From contig JAJKFH010001094.1 in NCBI GenBank assembly GCA_023333565.1, positions 2,852,001 through 2,916,000 of the forward strand: a stretch of DNA of 64,000 bases, given 5' to 3'. Of this stretch, positions 46,016-58,830 are shown in pieces. The notes beneath the pieces were generated by a model, which searched no databases, had not been told where the DNA came from, and was given only the letters and a program-made list of their open reading frames with translations. Position numbers and translations under genes: made by a program. The stretch is from Puffinus mauretanicus (lineage: Eukaryota > Chordata > Aves > Procellariiformes > Procellariidae). How positions within the stretch are numbered: position 1 is the stretch's first letter; each line of letters opens with the position of its first letter.

Positions 46016-48259
46016 TAAATCCCCTGTTAAGAGAATCCTTCTGATCAGTAATGACTCATTCAGAAACAGAACTTGTGAGCTGTTTGAAAAAGCCCTTTTC
46101 CATATTTAGCACTGCTTAAAATGTATTATTTAAAAAATCATATAACGAATTAGCTCAGGAAATACAACTGAAAAGTTCCCTTTTTTTCCTCAAACCCAGC
46201 CTCTTCCTCTCTCTACCCAGCTCCTCCCCCTCAAAAAAAGTGAAGTATACAATAATGCCAGTAATTATGTGTTATGTGATTTTTATTGCCTTGCAATTTA
46301 TTACAAATGTTTTTGTGGGTGGTACAAAGTATTTGAACAGGTTTTAAAACTAGTCAGAAATTTATTAAATATTGGTGATTGTTATTACAGGTTGTGTTTT
46401 ATGATCTAAGGTTGATTTATCTGTACAAAAACCAAAAGGCAACGCAGTGTAACTCTTTCAGCATTCTTCTTGTGGTAACATTCCACAATGCACAGCAAGC
46501 CTCTCCAAGCTGACACGGCTCTACATAGCTGAAGAACAAAAAGTGACCATTACTGAAGCAAAAACAAAAGCAAAAATATTCTGCATGCCCTGCTGCTTCC
46601 ACTAACTTGGGTAGGGCTTGTAGATGGTCAGCATTTCCACAGTTTTTTGCAAACTTTAGGAAACCTGAACTTTAGATGTTGGATTCAGAATATTTTGCTA
46701 AACTAAATGTTGAAGATCACTTGAAATGCACATGTAGAAATATCTTCCAAAGGAGGAGTCAAATAATTGCTGTTATGATGTATGTCTGATTAAAAATCTG
46801 TATCACTACGTATAACAGCTAGAACGTAAGGCTACCCAGATTATTTCATGACGCACACATTTTAAACTGTGCAGTAATGAGTAATAGTCAAAAAAAGACA
46901 CATGGATGTATTTGCCCTGCAGATGTCCTCCAGATCCCAGGCTATCTAGCTGATTTTCTCAGAAGTGCTGGTAGACCCTCCATATCCTATCCCATTTCAA
47001 ATACAGATCGTAACATCAACCACACCATGCAAGGATTCCCCATACATCTTCTCTCCTCATTTGTTTTATTTTCCCTATTGGTCACCCATCAGAAATGATT
47101 TCCATCCCGACTGGTTTGAGAACAGATAATAATGAACAGCAACTAACTAAATTTGAACAGGATGTTTTCAGATAAATAAGAAACATGCTTCTGCCTGGTA
47201 AAAAAAAAAAAAAAAGGAAATTCAAATGCAATGGCTGTTTATGTATATAAAGGTTTTCCTGACCCTTCTTTCCCCCTAGCCAGTAGAAAACTGTAGGTTG
47301 CTGTTAAATTTGTAAGTCAGTATTTGTTCCACCCTACTTTATGATGGAAAATCTTGAGGGAAAAGGGCATAGCTGTTGCATGCACTGAGGTGGCATCACC
47401 CTTTCTCCAGAAGCCTGGCGCGACTGAGCTTATAGACAACTAACTTGCTGGCCCAGAGACTGGGCACTAATCTGTCTTCAGCTGCCAGAGGTAGTGGTGG
47501 TTGGGAAATGAGTCACATCTCCCTCTGCTTCTGTTGTTGAAGCAGAGGGATTACCAAACTAATGAGCTGCAAGACTGTCTAGGTTTCTCAAATTGTAAGG
47601 TCCCAAAGAAAAAAAAAATGCATGGCTTGGGCTTTGGGCCATCTCTATGTACTTGTATTGCAGCCAGCAGCAAAAGGTTTCTGCTTCATTTCAGCCTTCA
47701 AAACCCATGGGATTTTTTTTCTCACATCCTCAAAAGCAATGCAAAAAGATTGGTATTCCTAAGCATAGAAGGAAGTAGTCCAAGTGACCCTCTGGACTGA
47801 CAGGAGAGGGGAAAAATCCCAACAAGACATATATTCAAATCCATGGTGGGCTGCTGAAGAATAGTCTAAATTTTGATCCGAGTTTCATTCTGGCCTTGAA
47901 AGCAAATCCTGTCTAAACCAAGCAAGGATCCACATGGACATTTTCTCTTCAGCCCTTTCCCTCCACCGTGCTGTGCCTGTCAGCATAATCCCAAACCTTG
48001 CCTAAATTAAAACATGACACTGCAGACAAGAGAGATATCCTGTAGTTTAAGCCACCTTTGGAAAGTCTAAAAGCATTATACTGATGAAAAAAGAAGTATC
48101 ATCCTGAATGACAAGAGAGGCTTTTATTTATTCATTGCTTGTTGGAGATTTTGGTTGAAAAATTCTGTAAGCTCTAAATCTTTGGCGCAAGTTTTAAGTC
48201 TCTGCTGAATCCATTAAAACACAAGGCTGTAGCAAAGAGGCACATCATTCCTTCTCTAG
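46016..48259. other. Unassigned noncoding sequence
   Basis: No gene is recognised. There is an A16 run at 47,200-47,215. The AT-rich stretch at 46,130-46,420 could be a conserved noncoding element, but this cannot be tested here. Confidence 0.5.
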
Positions 48260-48475
48260 GCATTTAACTCCCATTTACATTAATGGAAATTAGATAATTC
48301 ACACATCTGGTCCTTCGTCTAACATTTCCAACTGTGTGCTTGGGGTGCTGAACTTCAGATACTAAAAAGGACCTATTTCTAATGCTAAGCAAGTCACCTT
48401 CAGAAGTCTAGGTGCTGTTACAGTGAATAAAATTTGGCACTCCAAAGTGGAGGCACCTAAAGCCCCTAATTATTT
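48260..48475. repeat. Ancient amniote interspersed repeat relic
   Basis: GGCATTTAACTCCCATTTAC with ATTAATGGAAATTAG, then GGGGTGCTGAACTTCAGA, then AAGTCTAGGTGCTG, then GGAGGCACCTAAAGCCCC. These are spaced elements of an old 'ggcacctaactcccattgacttcaatgg...aggtgcctaa' repeat. It is diverged and interrupted. Confidence 0.5.
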
Positions 48476-51400
48476 TTGATCTATTTTGTATCTTTATTTG
48501 CTCTTCTGTAAATGCAGGCAAAAATATATACAGCTTCTCTAGCTATATTTGTATCTTCCATCTTTAATTTCAGGTTTAGGGTACGTTGATAAATATTCCT
48601 TTTCTTAACTTTGAGGAAGGTTTGATTTCCTCCACTATTCCTTGATCCATCCTAAATGTCCCTCTTCATATTTGCTATTTCACTTTTCAAATTTATTACT
48701 AAAAATACATACATGCACATATGCCCATACACATACATGTACATCCATAATTATTGTTTAGGTCATTACACATAAGTGCTGTGCATTTTGCTTGATACAG
48801 TAAAAACACACGTGCTACAATACAGTTTTATTACGTAATATTCGTAATGTCCATTTCAGCATCATTCTCATTATGTAATATATGCATTTCAGAAGTATAT
48901 TTAAATTCAACACAGCTTAAAAGTCAGACAATTACTTTTCTCTAAAGAACATATTCTTCTGTGGGTAGGTGAGACACTTGCTTTTAATTTCTCATCACAA
49001 ATCATTCTTTCGAGTCTCTTGGTAGTTTCATTGTTTTTTTTGTCTAGAACACTTCCAGGCAGTTAACTGGTTTCAGAAATAAATACAATAATTCAGATGA
49101 TGTCAAAACCAGCGTGAAGATCCGCACACTGATCTTACAAGGCACTAAGTGCCCCGAGTGCAATCCAGAAAACACATTTATCTGTAGCCACACCCTTGTA
49201 TCGTTTGCAGCCCGTGACTGAAACTCTGAATCCAGCGAAATCGAAGTCAGATCTTTCTTTGAGCTCTCTAATGCCGGGGCTTCACCCTGCCAATCTTTAA
49301 TCAACGCATTCCATGCTGTACGGCTTGGAAGAGGGATCCTTACCGACAGTGACTTCCTGCTCTGTGACGTTACTCCCCATGGCAGTGCCCCGTCAGTGAA
49401 CCTTCTCTTGAGCGCTAAGTGCATATTTGGGTCAGAAAGCATGACTTTATTTTGTATCTTCCTGGACACATATCTAGACATCCTCTAGGCAGCTTGCTGG
49501 GTTGGCCCTGCCTCAGAAGTATGTTTGGTGGCCTTTCTAGGTACTAACTATAAGAAGCCACCATGATGCTAAATTAAGACTATGATCATCATCTAGGTAC
49601 TGGCCTTTCCCAGGGACATTTTTTTTACACAGAAAAGTGGAGAGAAAAGGGCCAAGGGTTCTTGGTGGGGACACTGCAAAGGACAGCAGCTGAACATGGG
49701 TGAGTCCTGTGTGAGAGTGTGTGGAAAACAAGGATGGGCTCATCCCAGCCCTTGCATTCACAGAAAGGGTGACTAAGCCAGGACTTTGCCCCTTTTCAGA
49801 AATCCATGATTTTCAGTTCCTTTTAAGAGTACCATGTCTGTGGTTCAGACATTCTTCTGCTTGAACTTTGCTCCTTGCTTTCCCATCATGTTATCCTGGT
49901 GGGGGGGTTAAATTGGAAGTGTGGAAATGCTCCCCTGAAGCCCCAGATGAGTCTCCCAAAAGTGTGTGTGAGCCCCAGGCAGCACGGTAGGGCTGGCTGC
50001 CCTGCAGGGTTTCACCTCCCTGGAATGGGGTCGGAGGAGCTCCAGGGCCACAGGGAGCACAAGGAGAGGCCATTTGCCTCAGAAATGGCTGGGTTTGAAG
50101 CAGGTGGGACCCTGGATTGAGCCCACTCACAGCAGACTGGTGACCTTACACGATGGGACTGAGCCAAGTTGTGACAGATGGTATCCCTGGATCTGAGACT
50201 GGCTCCTGGCTCTTACTGTTTAGTTAATTAATTGGGAGGAACATACAAATTAACTTGGTAAATTGTGAATACAGTATAAAACCCTCTGGTTTTGTAGATA
50301 GCTTGAATCCTATGCTGGAGTAAAATGATTAAGTATAATCTAAGTTGCTGGTAGATTTTAGTGTTTTTCTCCTGGCCCTTGTCAGTTGATTCGCAGAAGT
50401 AATTCTGGAAGGACACTGTTAAAAGACCTATGAGCTGATGAGGTTTATTGGATAGGCAGGACTGATGGGATAGAGACATTCCTGGCACTAATATGTACCT
50501 CAGTAGGGTTTATCTCTAGCAAGTCCTCATAATAAAACTAACTTGGTGGAGCGTATTTTTCCGCAGCAAACATAATCACTGAGGTGATGTATCTTACGTC
50601 AGGTAGGCTGGAAGTCTGATTTCTGAGGCTGCTGCCTGAGAGGTTTTACATAGTTAAGAAAGAAAGAAAAAGAGACAGAAATACCCACCCTGCGCCAACA
50701 CTGGCTGACATCTCTGTGCCAGTAGGAGAAATGGGTAGATTTGGTTCATTGCTGTGCTTTGGGGTGCAGGCTGCCGCTTGGGGAAGGGCTGTGCCTGTCG
50801 GATGCAAATCAGCATTTTGGGGATCCACAGTGGTGCAGGGAACCAGGGATGGCGGGGCAAGGGTGAGCATTGGCCATGAAGCCTTTTCTTGCAGGCACAC
50901 CCTCCATGCCAGCAGCTCGCGGGGAGTCAATTGTCCCAGCTAAACCTCCAGAGGAATGTCCTTCTCTTTGGTGAGCTTCCAGATAAATCACACACTTTAA
51001 AGCGTTTTTCTATCCCAGCAGTGCAACAAAAGGAGCTGCCAGTCTCAGGGCAAGAGCCCCATCCTCTTCAGTCAATTCTTTTGAGATGTGGGTGGTGCCT
51101 CTGTGCCAAGATAGTCCATTTACCTCCACAGTGGCTTTTTCCAGCAGGTTTCCAGGAATGAGAAGAACAGCTGGAGAAACTGAATGTTATGCTTCATTGG
51201 TGGGGGGAAATTCTCTGTACTGCAATATTAGTACTCACTGCCTGTTGTGGTCACCAAGCACTGTCATCAAGGAGGTTTCAAGGGGCTGGTAAGGAAGTGG
51301 GATGTACTGAAGCTCTCACACTTGAGCAATACAAGTCCAGAAGGGTAATGCAGGGAGTATGTTTATCATGTAAACAGTGAACTGTCTGTAAAAAGGGAAG

Positions 51401-52502
51401 TTTTATGCAGCGATGGGGATGTGGGAAATGACAAACCACAAATTAATGAGAAACCCTACCGAGGTTAAAGTAATTTACTGATTAATTTTGATTTCACTTC
51501 GTTTGGTCAGAATGGAAGGGGGAGAAGGCATCGCAATGCATGATAAATCTTTTATTGGCACACGTTTGAGATTATTCATAAGTGAGACTAACCCACATCA
51601 GTACCAATAGCTCATGCTGTACCATTCTACCAGGTGTTTTGGATGTGCCACATGGACAGCTGTTCCAGACAACTTTTTTGAAATCTTACTGGAAATCGTC
51701 TCTTCTCTGTTTACCTGTAAAGCTCTGTTAGGGTTCTCTGGTATTTATTCCTTAGGGGGATTTTGGAGAAATAAGTAAGTCCCTAAAAATACCACTGTAG
51801 TGATATTATGACTAGAAGCAACCCAACTTTCCAGTCTGATTTCTTGGGACCTTCCAAGCATAGTTACAGGGTTGTGTAGAAAAACGGGAATCTCTCCTTT
51901 CTATTCTGCCCACGCCCAGCCCTCAAGGTCATGCAGAAAACTACTTCCCTCCAATATCAGGATTTAATCTGATGGCAGCTTTTTGCCAAGGCAATGTTTT
52001 TGGGGACTATTTCTCCAATTTGACAAAAGGCTGAGAATGGTGGGATGGTAGAGGATAGCTTCATTTTTAGGAACAGAGATGAGGCACAATTCTTAAAGGT
52101 TGTCTTTTTTTATAGTGAACCTTTTGGAAATGCACAGTTGATGCAATTTATGACAAAATGCCCATCACTGATTATATAGATATCAGAGTAACAACTTGTA
52201 GCCCAGGAACAGTGCCATCTGAGATGAGGGAGAGGTTTTTTTACCAGAATTGGAACAAAGGCAGAGCCTGATTTTGCAGCTGAATTCTCAGTTGTTCATT
52301 AAACCTTTGCCTGCCTGGAAAGTGCTCAGAAGGTTAGCTGTGGCACTGATGGTAGCAGAGAGAGCAAGGCTCAGGTCAGTGTCTCAAAAGCACAAAGGTA
52401 TATTCAACTCCAAAGCATATTGCCTTGTCCTCTTCCGTATCATACCCCCACATGTGGGAACACTTCCCACATTCCAGAGCTGGCAGCAGTTTTCAAATTA
52501 TT
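48476..52502. other. Unassigned noncoding sequence
   Basis: No gene is recognised. The longest frame is 145 codons on the minus strand (49,044-49,481), discussed under findings. Other frames of 60-94 codons overlap on both strands in the GC-richer part (49,870-51,160). Confidence 0.5.
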
Positions 52503-52536
52503 AAAAAAGAAAAAGAAAGAAAGAAGAAAAAGAGAA
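52503..52536 (+). repeat. A-rich polypurine tract
   Basis: An (AAAG)n/(GAAA)n-like degenerate run of pure purines, 34 nt long. Confidence 0.8.
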
Positions 52537-55500
52537 CCTGCCACAAAATTGTTTCCTTCTTACTTTCCAAATGTGAAATTCTCAAATTAAAGTGGCGTGT
52601 GCTGCAAGAAAGGCTATGTTAAATGCTGGATTAGTTGCAGGATGAAGGTCCGTTATCTTATGAACCATCTAGCAAGAAATGGGTGCTTTATACCAAAGAA
52701 AAGAAACTAGGAACTTCCCCACTGCAGTTTCCAATCAGAAGCAGCATTGCACTCTAATTCTGGCAGATTGCGAGATGCCAGACCGTCACCATACCAATGC
52801 TGTTTGACACTGCTTGAGCAAACTGGCCTTCTGATCTGAAAGACTGGCCTTCATTCATTGTATTTTATTACTAAGTGGTTTAGAAAATTACAGGCTTCGC
52901 TCCTGAACTTGCCAAGAGAAATCGGTGTTTTTTCTACATACCCCAAGGTATTTGTACGAACAGTTTCAAATATTAGGGACTCGAGTCTCATAAACTACTG
53001 GATGTTGCATCTGCATTCAGTACACAATTTCATATAAGCCTACTTCTATCTGCTTTACCTGCCATGTTTTCTCATTTCTTTCTCCTCTTGGCCCCTTTTT
53101 TTCTCACTATAAGAACGGGATCTTTAAATAAAGATTTCTAGTATATCATCCATCTGTATAGTTACATAAGCGTACAATATTGAGCACTATGGTTCTGAAG
53201 CATGACTTGCATGGTCACAGCAGACTTCTGGAAAGATGACTTAGAAAAATTATTTGACAACTTGATGCACTAATACAAATTCAAACACAAGAGAAACTTC
53301 TGGCTATAAGGGATCTTGATGAGCTCCAGGACGAAGGAGAATTGGGGAAGAAACTTTCTTAGAAACGTTTGCCTTATCCTACCTTGGTGAGAGGTAAGAA
53401 TGTTTTCACATGGAGAACAGGAAAAATAGGAAAGTGCAAAACCCAGCAAGAGTCTCAACTCTTCCAGTCTTTTGTGGATGAAGAGAATAACAACCACCAC
53501 ACTATTGTATAAGAAGTGTAGAGTCATGATGACAGAGCACAATTTGACACCGGATTTGGCATACCACAGGCCATGGTCTTCTGACTGCACTGTGTTTTAG
53601 CCAGCACTAATATGATGCTAGAGTATCTATGCTAAGTTGAAAGTTAATCTGGCTGTTCCATCGTCCGATGGAAAATTCTTCATTTAAATGCTTGGCCTTC
53701 AAGATGAAAGCAAAGCTAAATCTTCATATGTGCGTGTACATTTATTTGCTCTTTTTATTCTAAAGCTGGCTGGCCATGATAAAATCAGAACATATTTAGC
53801 TCACGCATAATTGCCATGCATCCATTGCTTCTAGTGTGTGGCCCACTTGCGTTTCACCAGCTCAACACGTGGGAAAAAAAAAGTTTTTTGTTGCATCTGT
53901 CCCTTTGGACTTGGCTCCGTTGCTTTTGCTTGTTGCAATGTAAGGTAATTCATGCAGTATTACTGTAAAAGCAAGGTTGAAAGAAATAAGAAAACTTGGG
54001 GTTGCTTCAGGAATGTTGTTTCTGTAGTGTGGTCATGTTGCACTTGTACTTTATGACCAAATTGTTAATTCCTTGAAGTTACAATATCACTGTGATCTAA
54101 ATGGACAAAGTTAATTTATTAACAAGGTAAAAACGTTTGAGAAAGAGACAATATTCCCCTCCAGATTGCATCATATGAGAAAAAAATAGCCATTTGGGAA
54201 ATAATTGTCTCCAACACACAAGAAGTAACAGAGGGGAATTTTAAAAATGAAGTGTCTGCACAGATTGAAAGCAAAACTTTTGCATCTATTCAGAACTCTA
54301 ACAGATGAGACATGCCTACAATGTTGACAACTCCTATCAAACTCTACTTCCAAATATTTTTAACTTTCCAGGTGATACAGATGTGTGGCTCTATTTCAGA
54401 GCATCAGAGTTCACAGTGTTTCATGTCTAGCAGTACAGTTCTGACTTTGTGTGTATAAGCCAAGAGAATAATTTCTGGATGTAAATCCAGCTTAGGTCAA
54501 GGTCAAGTCTGAGTTCAAAGAAGCCTAAAGTTTCCGTTCAGATTTGTTTACTGTGAAATCTTGCCAGATCTCTATTGTCCGTTATGTCCTCTATGGCTTT
54601 TAACACAACAGTTCAGTGATGGTGATTAATTCACAGAAGCCCACAAGGAGCCTCTTGATCATGTTTTACCACCTAATTGAAAATAAAGTTGAGAGACTTC
54701 TTTTCTTCTCATGATGCTGATGGAGAAGTGGTATCCCTGGGACTCATAAAATGTTCCTATCTGTACCACATTTTATAACAATAAAACTTCTGATGGAGAA
54801 AAACCATCTCCACGTTCCAGCTCCTCCCCGCTAATGATGCCTATTGTGCAATGCTGTTGTTATAGTTACTGAGTCTTATTAACCTAATATCTCTGATAAT
54901 CCCTGTATGGAGGCTGAGAAAGAGCTAGATACTTCTCGAGATTTCTGAAAAGAAGTTCAGAAGACCTGAGTGAAACATTTGGATCCATGAAATTATATGA
55001 CCATCTTTTCATAAGGCAGGTCTTTTGTAGGCCCCTTGATAAATGACTGCCAGGTCAGCAATGTGATGGATACAATACCAAGGCCATGTTTTTAGTGATA
55101 TATTTCTACCATCAGGTCAAAGCATCTCAATATTTCACCTGATACCAAACTGGAAGCAGACTCTGTTTCCATTAAGGGCTGTTTCAGAACTGAAAATTCA
55201 CAGTGCCTGAATCCAACAGCCCCACTCACCTTCAGAATTTTGCGTGTGTTTCCCTCACTACAGAGTGATCATGGGTTTTGATTCAATTATCCCCTTGAGA
55301 CCCACTGTGCAGAAGTACGTTGAGTGGTGCTGTATGGGTGGATGTGTCTTCAATAGCACCATTCATACGGTAGTTCTCAACCTGAGTAATCTGTCAGAGT
55401 GAGGGCCTTTCGCTCTAGTTCAAACGTTCCTGAAATCCAGAGTGGGTCTGATTTCATGGGTCTTGTAGAGGTTTCTCACAAAAATAGAGGTATTTTCAAG

Positions 55501-56339
55501 ATATCCAGAACCGCAAATCCAGCCCCCATTGAATTTCAGTTTCCCTTACAGGTCATTATTGTTTTCACCACTTTATGGCAGTACCGGGCCAAATCAATCT
55601 TTTACAACTCCACTTCCTACTCATACTAAAAGAAAAAGGTTGGGGCATTTAATTAGAGCTATTTATATTTTCAAAATGAGGAAGACATTCTGAAAAAGAA
55701 ATTGTTTTTGCAGCCAATTCGGGGACCTTCTGTCTACAAAATCTGCTCTAGACACTTTCCCACCACAACTTTCTTTCCATTATTAGGAACTTACACCACG
55801 TTGTATTTAGCTTGGTATTTTGCCAAAAAATGTTCTTTAGGTCTCTATAGTACAAAATCTGACAGAAAGCATAACACAGGGAAAAAAAGGTATTTTTAAG
55901 TCCCTACTTTTTTCCATTTTCCCATCAGAAAAATTTTTAAAAAAATATTAGTAATATAAATCCATCTCTGTTGCAGTTTTTGCTCTGGTTATTTATACCC
56001 TTTAAATATGATCCATGTAGAGAAGTCCAAAGTTATTAAATCCGTTCAGATAGTCCTTCAATCTATTCAGGAGCTGAGTGTACCTGGCACAGGCACTGAG
56101 TATTTCCTTTTGGTTTCTGAGCTAGAAGTAAACCTTGAAGTAAATGATTTTCTGCTATGATAATGATGATACTACCAGACGTCCTGAGTGGAAAAGGCCA
56201 GGGAGGTTCCGATCCTGACTCACGTTCTGATATTGTCTCTTTTTTACCCTAGGAAAACTCAGCTCAGATTCCGTCTGTGGTTTTCAGTAAGAATAGTGCT
56301 TTTCCCTTCTTCCCGCACAATTTTCCAGCCAGATTGACT
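52537..56339. other. Unassigned noncoding sequence
   Basis: No gene is recognised. AAATCCAGCCCCCATTGAAT near 55,517 is a weak trace of the old amniote repeats. Confidence 0.5.
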
Positions 56340-56455
56340 GAACTACAGAAAGGTCAAATGACTTACTTGGAGGGTAAGCCATGAGTCAGTAGCACAGCTA
56401 GCATTGAATCAAATCCTTTCCTGTCTTCCAGTCCAACCACTAGACAACACACAAT
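56340..56455 (-). repeat. MIR-like (CORE-type) SINE relic
   Basis: AGGTCAAATGACTTACTTGG, AGTCAGTAGCACAGCTAGCA, TTGAATCAAATCC, TGTCTTCCAGTCC and AACCACTAGACAACAC lie in order. They follow the reverse complement of a MIR/CORE SINE ('aagtgacttgcccaagg...cagtggcagagctggga..gaacccagg.ctcc...cagtcc...ccactagacc'). The orientation is the same as the copy at 6.8 kb. Confidence 0.72.
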
Positions 56456-57049
56456 TGCTTTCATTGACCAGAGAGCTTTAATGAAGTCAGCATTAGCTGT
56501 GGTATATGCTAGCATGAGTCTCTGAACAGTGTTAGTATACATTAGTGTAAGTCTGTGAAAATCAGTCACCTTCTACCAAAAATTCATTTGGTATGTGGCT
56601 GACAGCAGACCTTGGGTCCCTCTCTTTGCATGCCTTGTGTCCTGTCTGTGCATATCGCTGTTTGCACACTTAAGTCATGCAGCTGTGCTCCCATCTGCAC
56701 TGGGAGTTGGTGTGTACAGTTCTATGCAAGGGCTGAACTACAGCCTTTGTTCTCGATCTTCAGGTCCTGAGACCTCCAACAGGATTTCAGCTGCCCTTCC
56801 TTTACAGTCAAGAAGAGGAAAAAGGGCCCATTATTCTGTTCTGTAGTAATATGAGACCATGGTTTGGAAAATGTTCAGAAATGCTGGACAAGATAAACTC
56901 AACAATCTATTTTGACCTTAGTCTCTACCGATATTTGGATTTAGCTGACCTACATGCATCTGCACATATTTTTCGCAGATAGATGTCTGGAAATTTTGCA
57001 GAGAGACTGATGGAAGATACTGTAAAAAACAGAAAATATGGCTAAAAAG
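56456..57049. other. Unassigned noncoding sequence
   Basis: Nothing recognisable between the MIR-like relic and the next LINE relic. Confidence 0.45.
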
Positions 57050-57205
57050 GAGCTTGAGCAGGCATCCAATCTATCAACATCTAAAGCAGGATGGGCTTTA
57101 TCTACACCATTTCTAGCAGGCGGCTCAACTTCTATCCTCTACCTCCCCAGGCAATCTGTGTTATCACTTCACAACTCAAATTATTAAGTTAGACATTAAG
57201 GGAAC
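57050..57205 (-). mobile_element. Ancient CR1-type LINE 3'-region fragment
   Basis: AGGCATCCAATCTATC, AAAGCAGGATGGGC, AGCAGGCGGCTCAAC, ACCTCCCCAGGCAATCTGTG and ATTAAGTTAGAC follow the reverse complement of an old CR1 3' end ('atccagtccatcc...gcaggattg...cctccctaggcaatctgttccagtgc...gttaggaag'). It is heavily diverged. Confidence 0.65.
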
Positions 57206-57887
57206 CTTTATTGCCCTCCCTCATTGAAATGAGAGTGTGTCATTCATGTATACGATGTAAAGCAATCAAAAAATAGAGCTCATGCAATATGGAATGGCAT
57301 GTATTACAAAGTCAATGGTACAGAAGTAAATGTGTCTTCAGCAAGAATTCCCTTTCTCTTATGGTACCTTTTGCAGTACAAAGAGCCTTTTTTCCCCCCT
57401 CTTTTTACTGAATAATGCCTGGTTCTGCCTTTCTCCTAATAAGGCTCTATTTACAAAGATTTTCCAAATGTTATTTTACACAACTGCCTGTGTATGTGAA
57501 GAAAAGGTAATAGGAAAAAGAAATAGTTTTCAAATGACACTGAAGATTTGACTTCTCAACTTTTCAAAGCCAGGAAATTAATACTGAATCATCTGACTGA
57601 ATTTGCTGTGCTGTGCTGCAATGTTTTAGCTCATACGGTGCACAAGATAACCACTGTTCAGAGACCCTGCAGTAAGTCAGCAAAATAGGATGAATGGAGG
57701 ATGACGTTTCTGCTATAAATCATCAGGTCTATTGTGTATATGTGTAATAGACAGGACTTGGGAAGTAGGGAAATATGGGACTGTTATGGAATACCAGAAA
57801 GAACTTTTTAGCATGTTTCTTTTACTGATGACTGGTTGGCAGCTCAAAAAAAAAAACCCCTCTAATATAAAGTCACCATATAAATTA
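57206..57887. other. Unassigned noncoding sequence
   Basis: Short interval between two LINE relics of the same orientation. No gene or repeat is recognised beyond an A-run near 57,847. Confidence 0.45.
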
Positions 57888-58380
57888 GAAATGGAAAGAG
57901 CTACTATTAGATCATCTTTTCCATCCTCCTGTCACTGTGGAATTGTTCCCTACAGTGTGTTCTTGAGTGTTTTGTCCAGTCTTCTCTGAAATAACTTAAG
58001 CAACAGGGTTTCCATTGCTTCTCCTTGGACTCCTACCCCACACTGTAGTAGATCTCGTTAATAGGAAATGTTACTCTAAAGCATAAATTTTCCTGCTCTC
58101 AGTTTCATCTCATTAATTCCACTTATACTCCCTTTTCTGGTCCTAATCAATTCCTTTGCCTCTTAAGTGTTTATATCCTCCTAAGACTTATGGGGAATTA
58201 TCATACCCCAATTAGATATCATTCAGCCAAGATATGTGCAAAGCCCATTCCCTTCATTTTCCTTCAGCCCACATCTAAGCCTTGGATCATTTTTTCCCCT
58301 CTCTGAAGTCCCTTCAGTTTGTCATCGAGTCACCCTCAATTTAAGTTGAAGAGAGTTCTGGTCCCTACACTGCAGCCGGA
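57888..58380 (-). mobile_element. Ancient CR1-type LINE 3' region
   Basis: The + strand begins GAAATGGAAAGAGCTACTAT, then TAGATCATC, CTGTCACTGTGGAATTGTTC, CCCTACAGTGTGTTC, TTTTGTCCAGTC, TTTCATCTCATTAATTCC, ACTTATACTCCC, TCCTAATCAATTCCTTTGCC, AGTGTTTATATCCTCC and TTATCATACCCC. This long collinear match follows the reverse complement of an amniote CR1 3' region ('tttatatcc...attatcatgtccccc' etc.). It is much older than the 33-kb CR1. The right-hand limit is fuzzy because similarity fades into the CpG-rich block. Confidence 0.8.
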
Positions 58381-58830
58381 GACGCGGCGATCGGGTTTCC
58401 AGAACTCCAGCAAACCCCAACTCACCACAAAGTCAGATGGAGTAGAGTGGCCACGGAGACCACTCAGGAAGGAGAAGAAAATAAAGGAGAGTGGCGGTTT
58501 GCAGTGAAAGAAAAACGTAAAATGCCAGCAAAACAGCATAAGCAGTGGCCCCGGGGTGGGGAAGAGCCACAGCAAACCCTTGCAAGAGTGCTGGGAGCTG
58601 CACTGCCCCATGGCACTGGGGTATGGCACCAATGGCTTACGCACTGGCTGGCAGCCCTGAGTAGTGCCAGTGGGGTAGAAATGCCCCCAGATGACTCCGC
58701 GCCCACCCTGCGCCAGTCGCGCCAGGCAGGGCTGGCATCACTGCGTTGCCGGCATCGCTAACCATTTTGCAGTGTCCCGCGCCATGACCTCATGAGTCGC
58801 AGCAACCTGGGAGAGCGTGTGTTTCGCAGA
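58375..58830. promoter_or_regulatory. CpG-rich segment
   Basis: By eye about 26 CpG in roughly 450 bp, with raised GC, against a CpG-poor background. Runs such as GACGCGGCGATCGGG (58,380) and CTGCGCCAGTCGCGCC (58,708) stand out. Open frames of 80-104 codons overlap on both strands, as expected in GC-rich DNA, and none shows a domain. It might be a small CpG island, an enhancer or a GC-rich inserted fragment. No exon or TATA box is evident. Confidence 0.35.

Noticed and set aside
47200..47215. A16 run as a possible retrocopy poly-A tail
   Set aside because: No upstream coding similarity and no flanking target-site duplication were visible.
56205..56215. GGTTCCGATCC resembling a tRNA T-arm (B box)
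   Set aside because: No A box or cloverleaf can be drawn upstream; possibly part of a very old SINE but not a tRNA gene.
58336..58761. Overlapping frames of 80-104 codons in the CpG-rich segment
   Set aside because: GC-rich DNA lacks stop codons by composition; frames overlap on both strands and the left part lies in an old CR1 relic.
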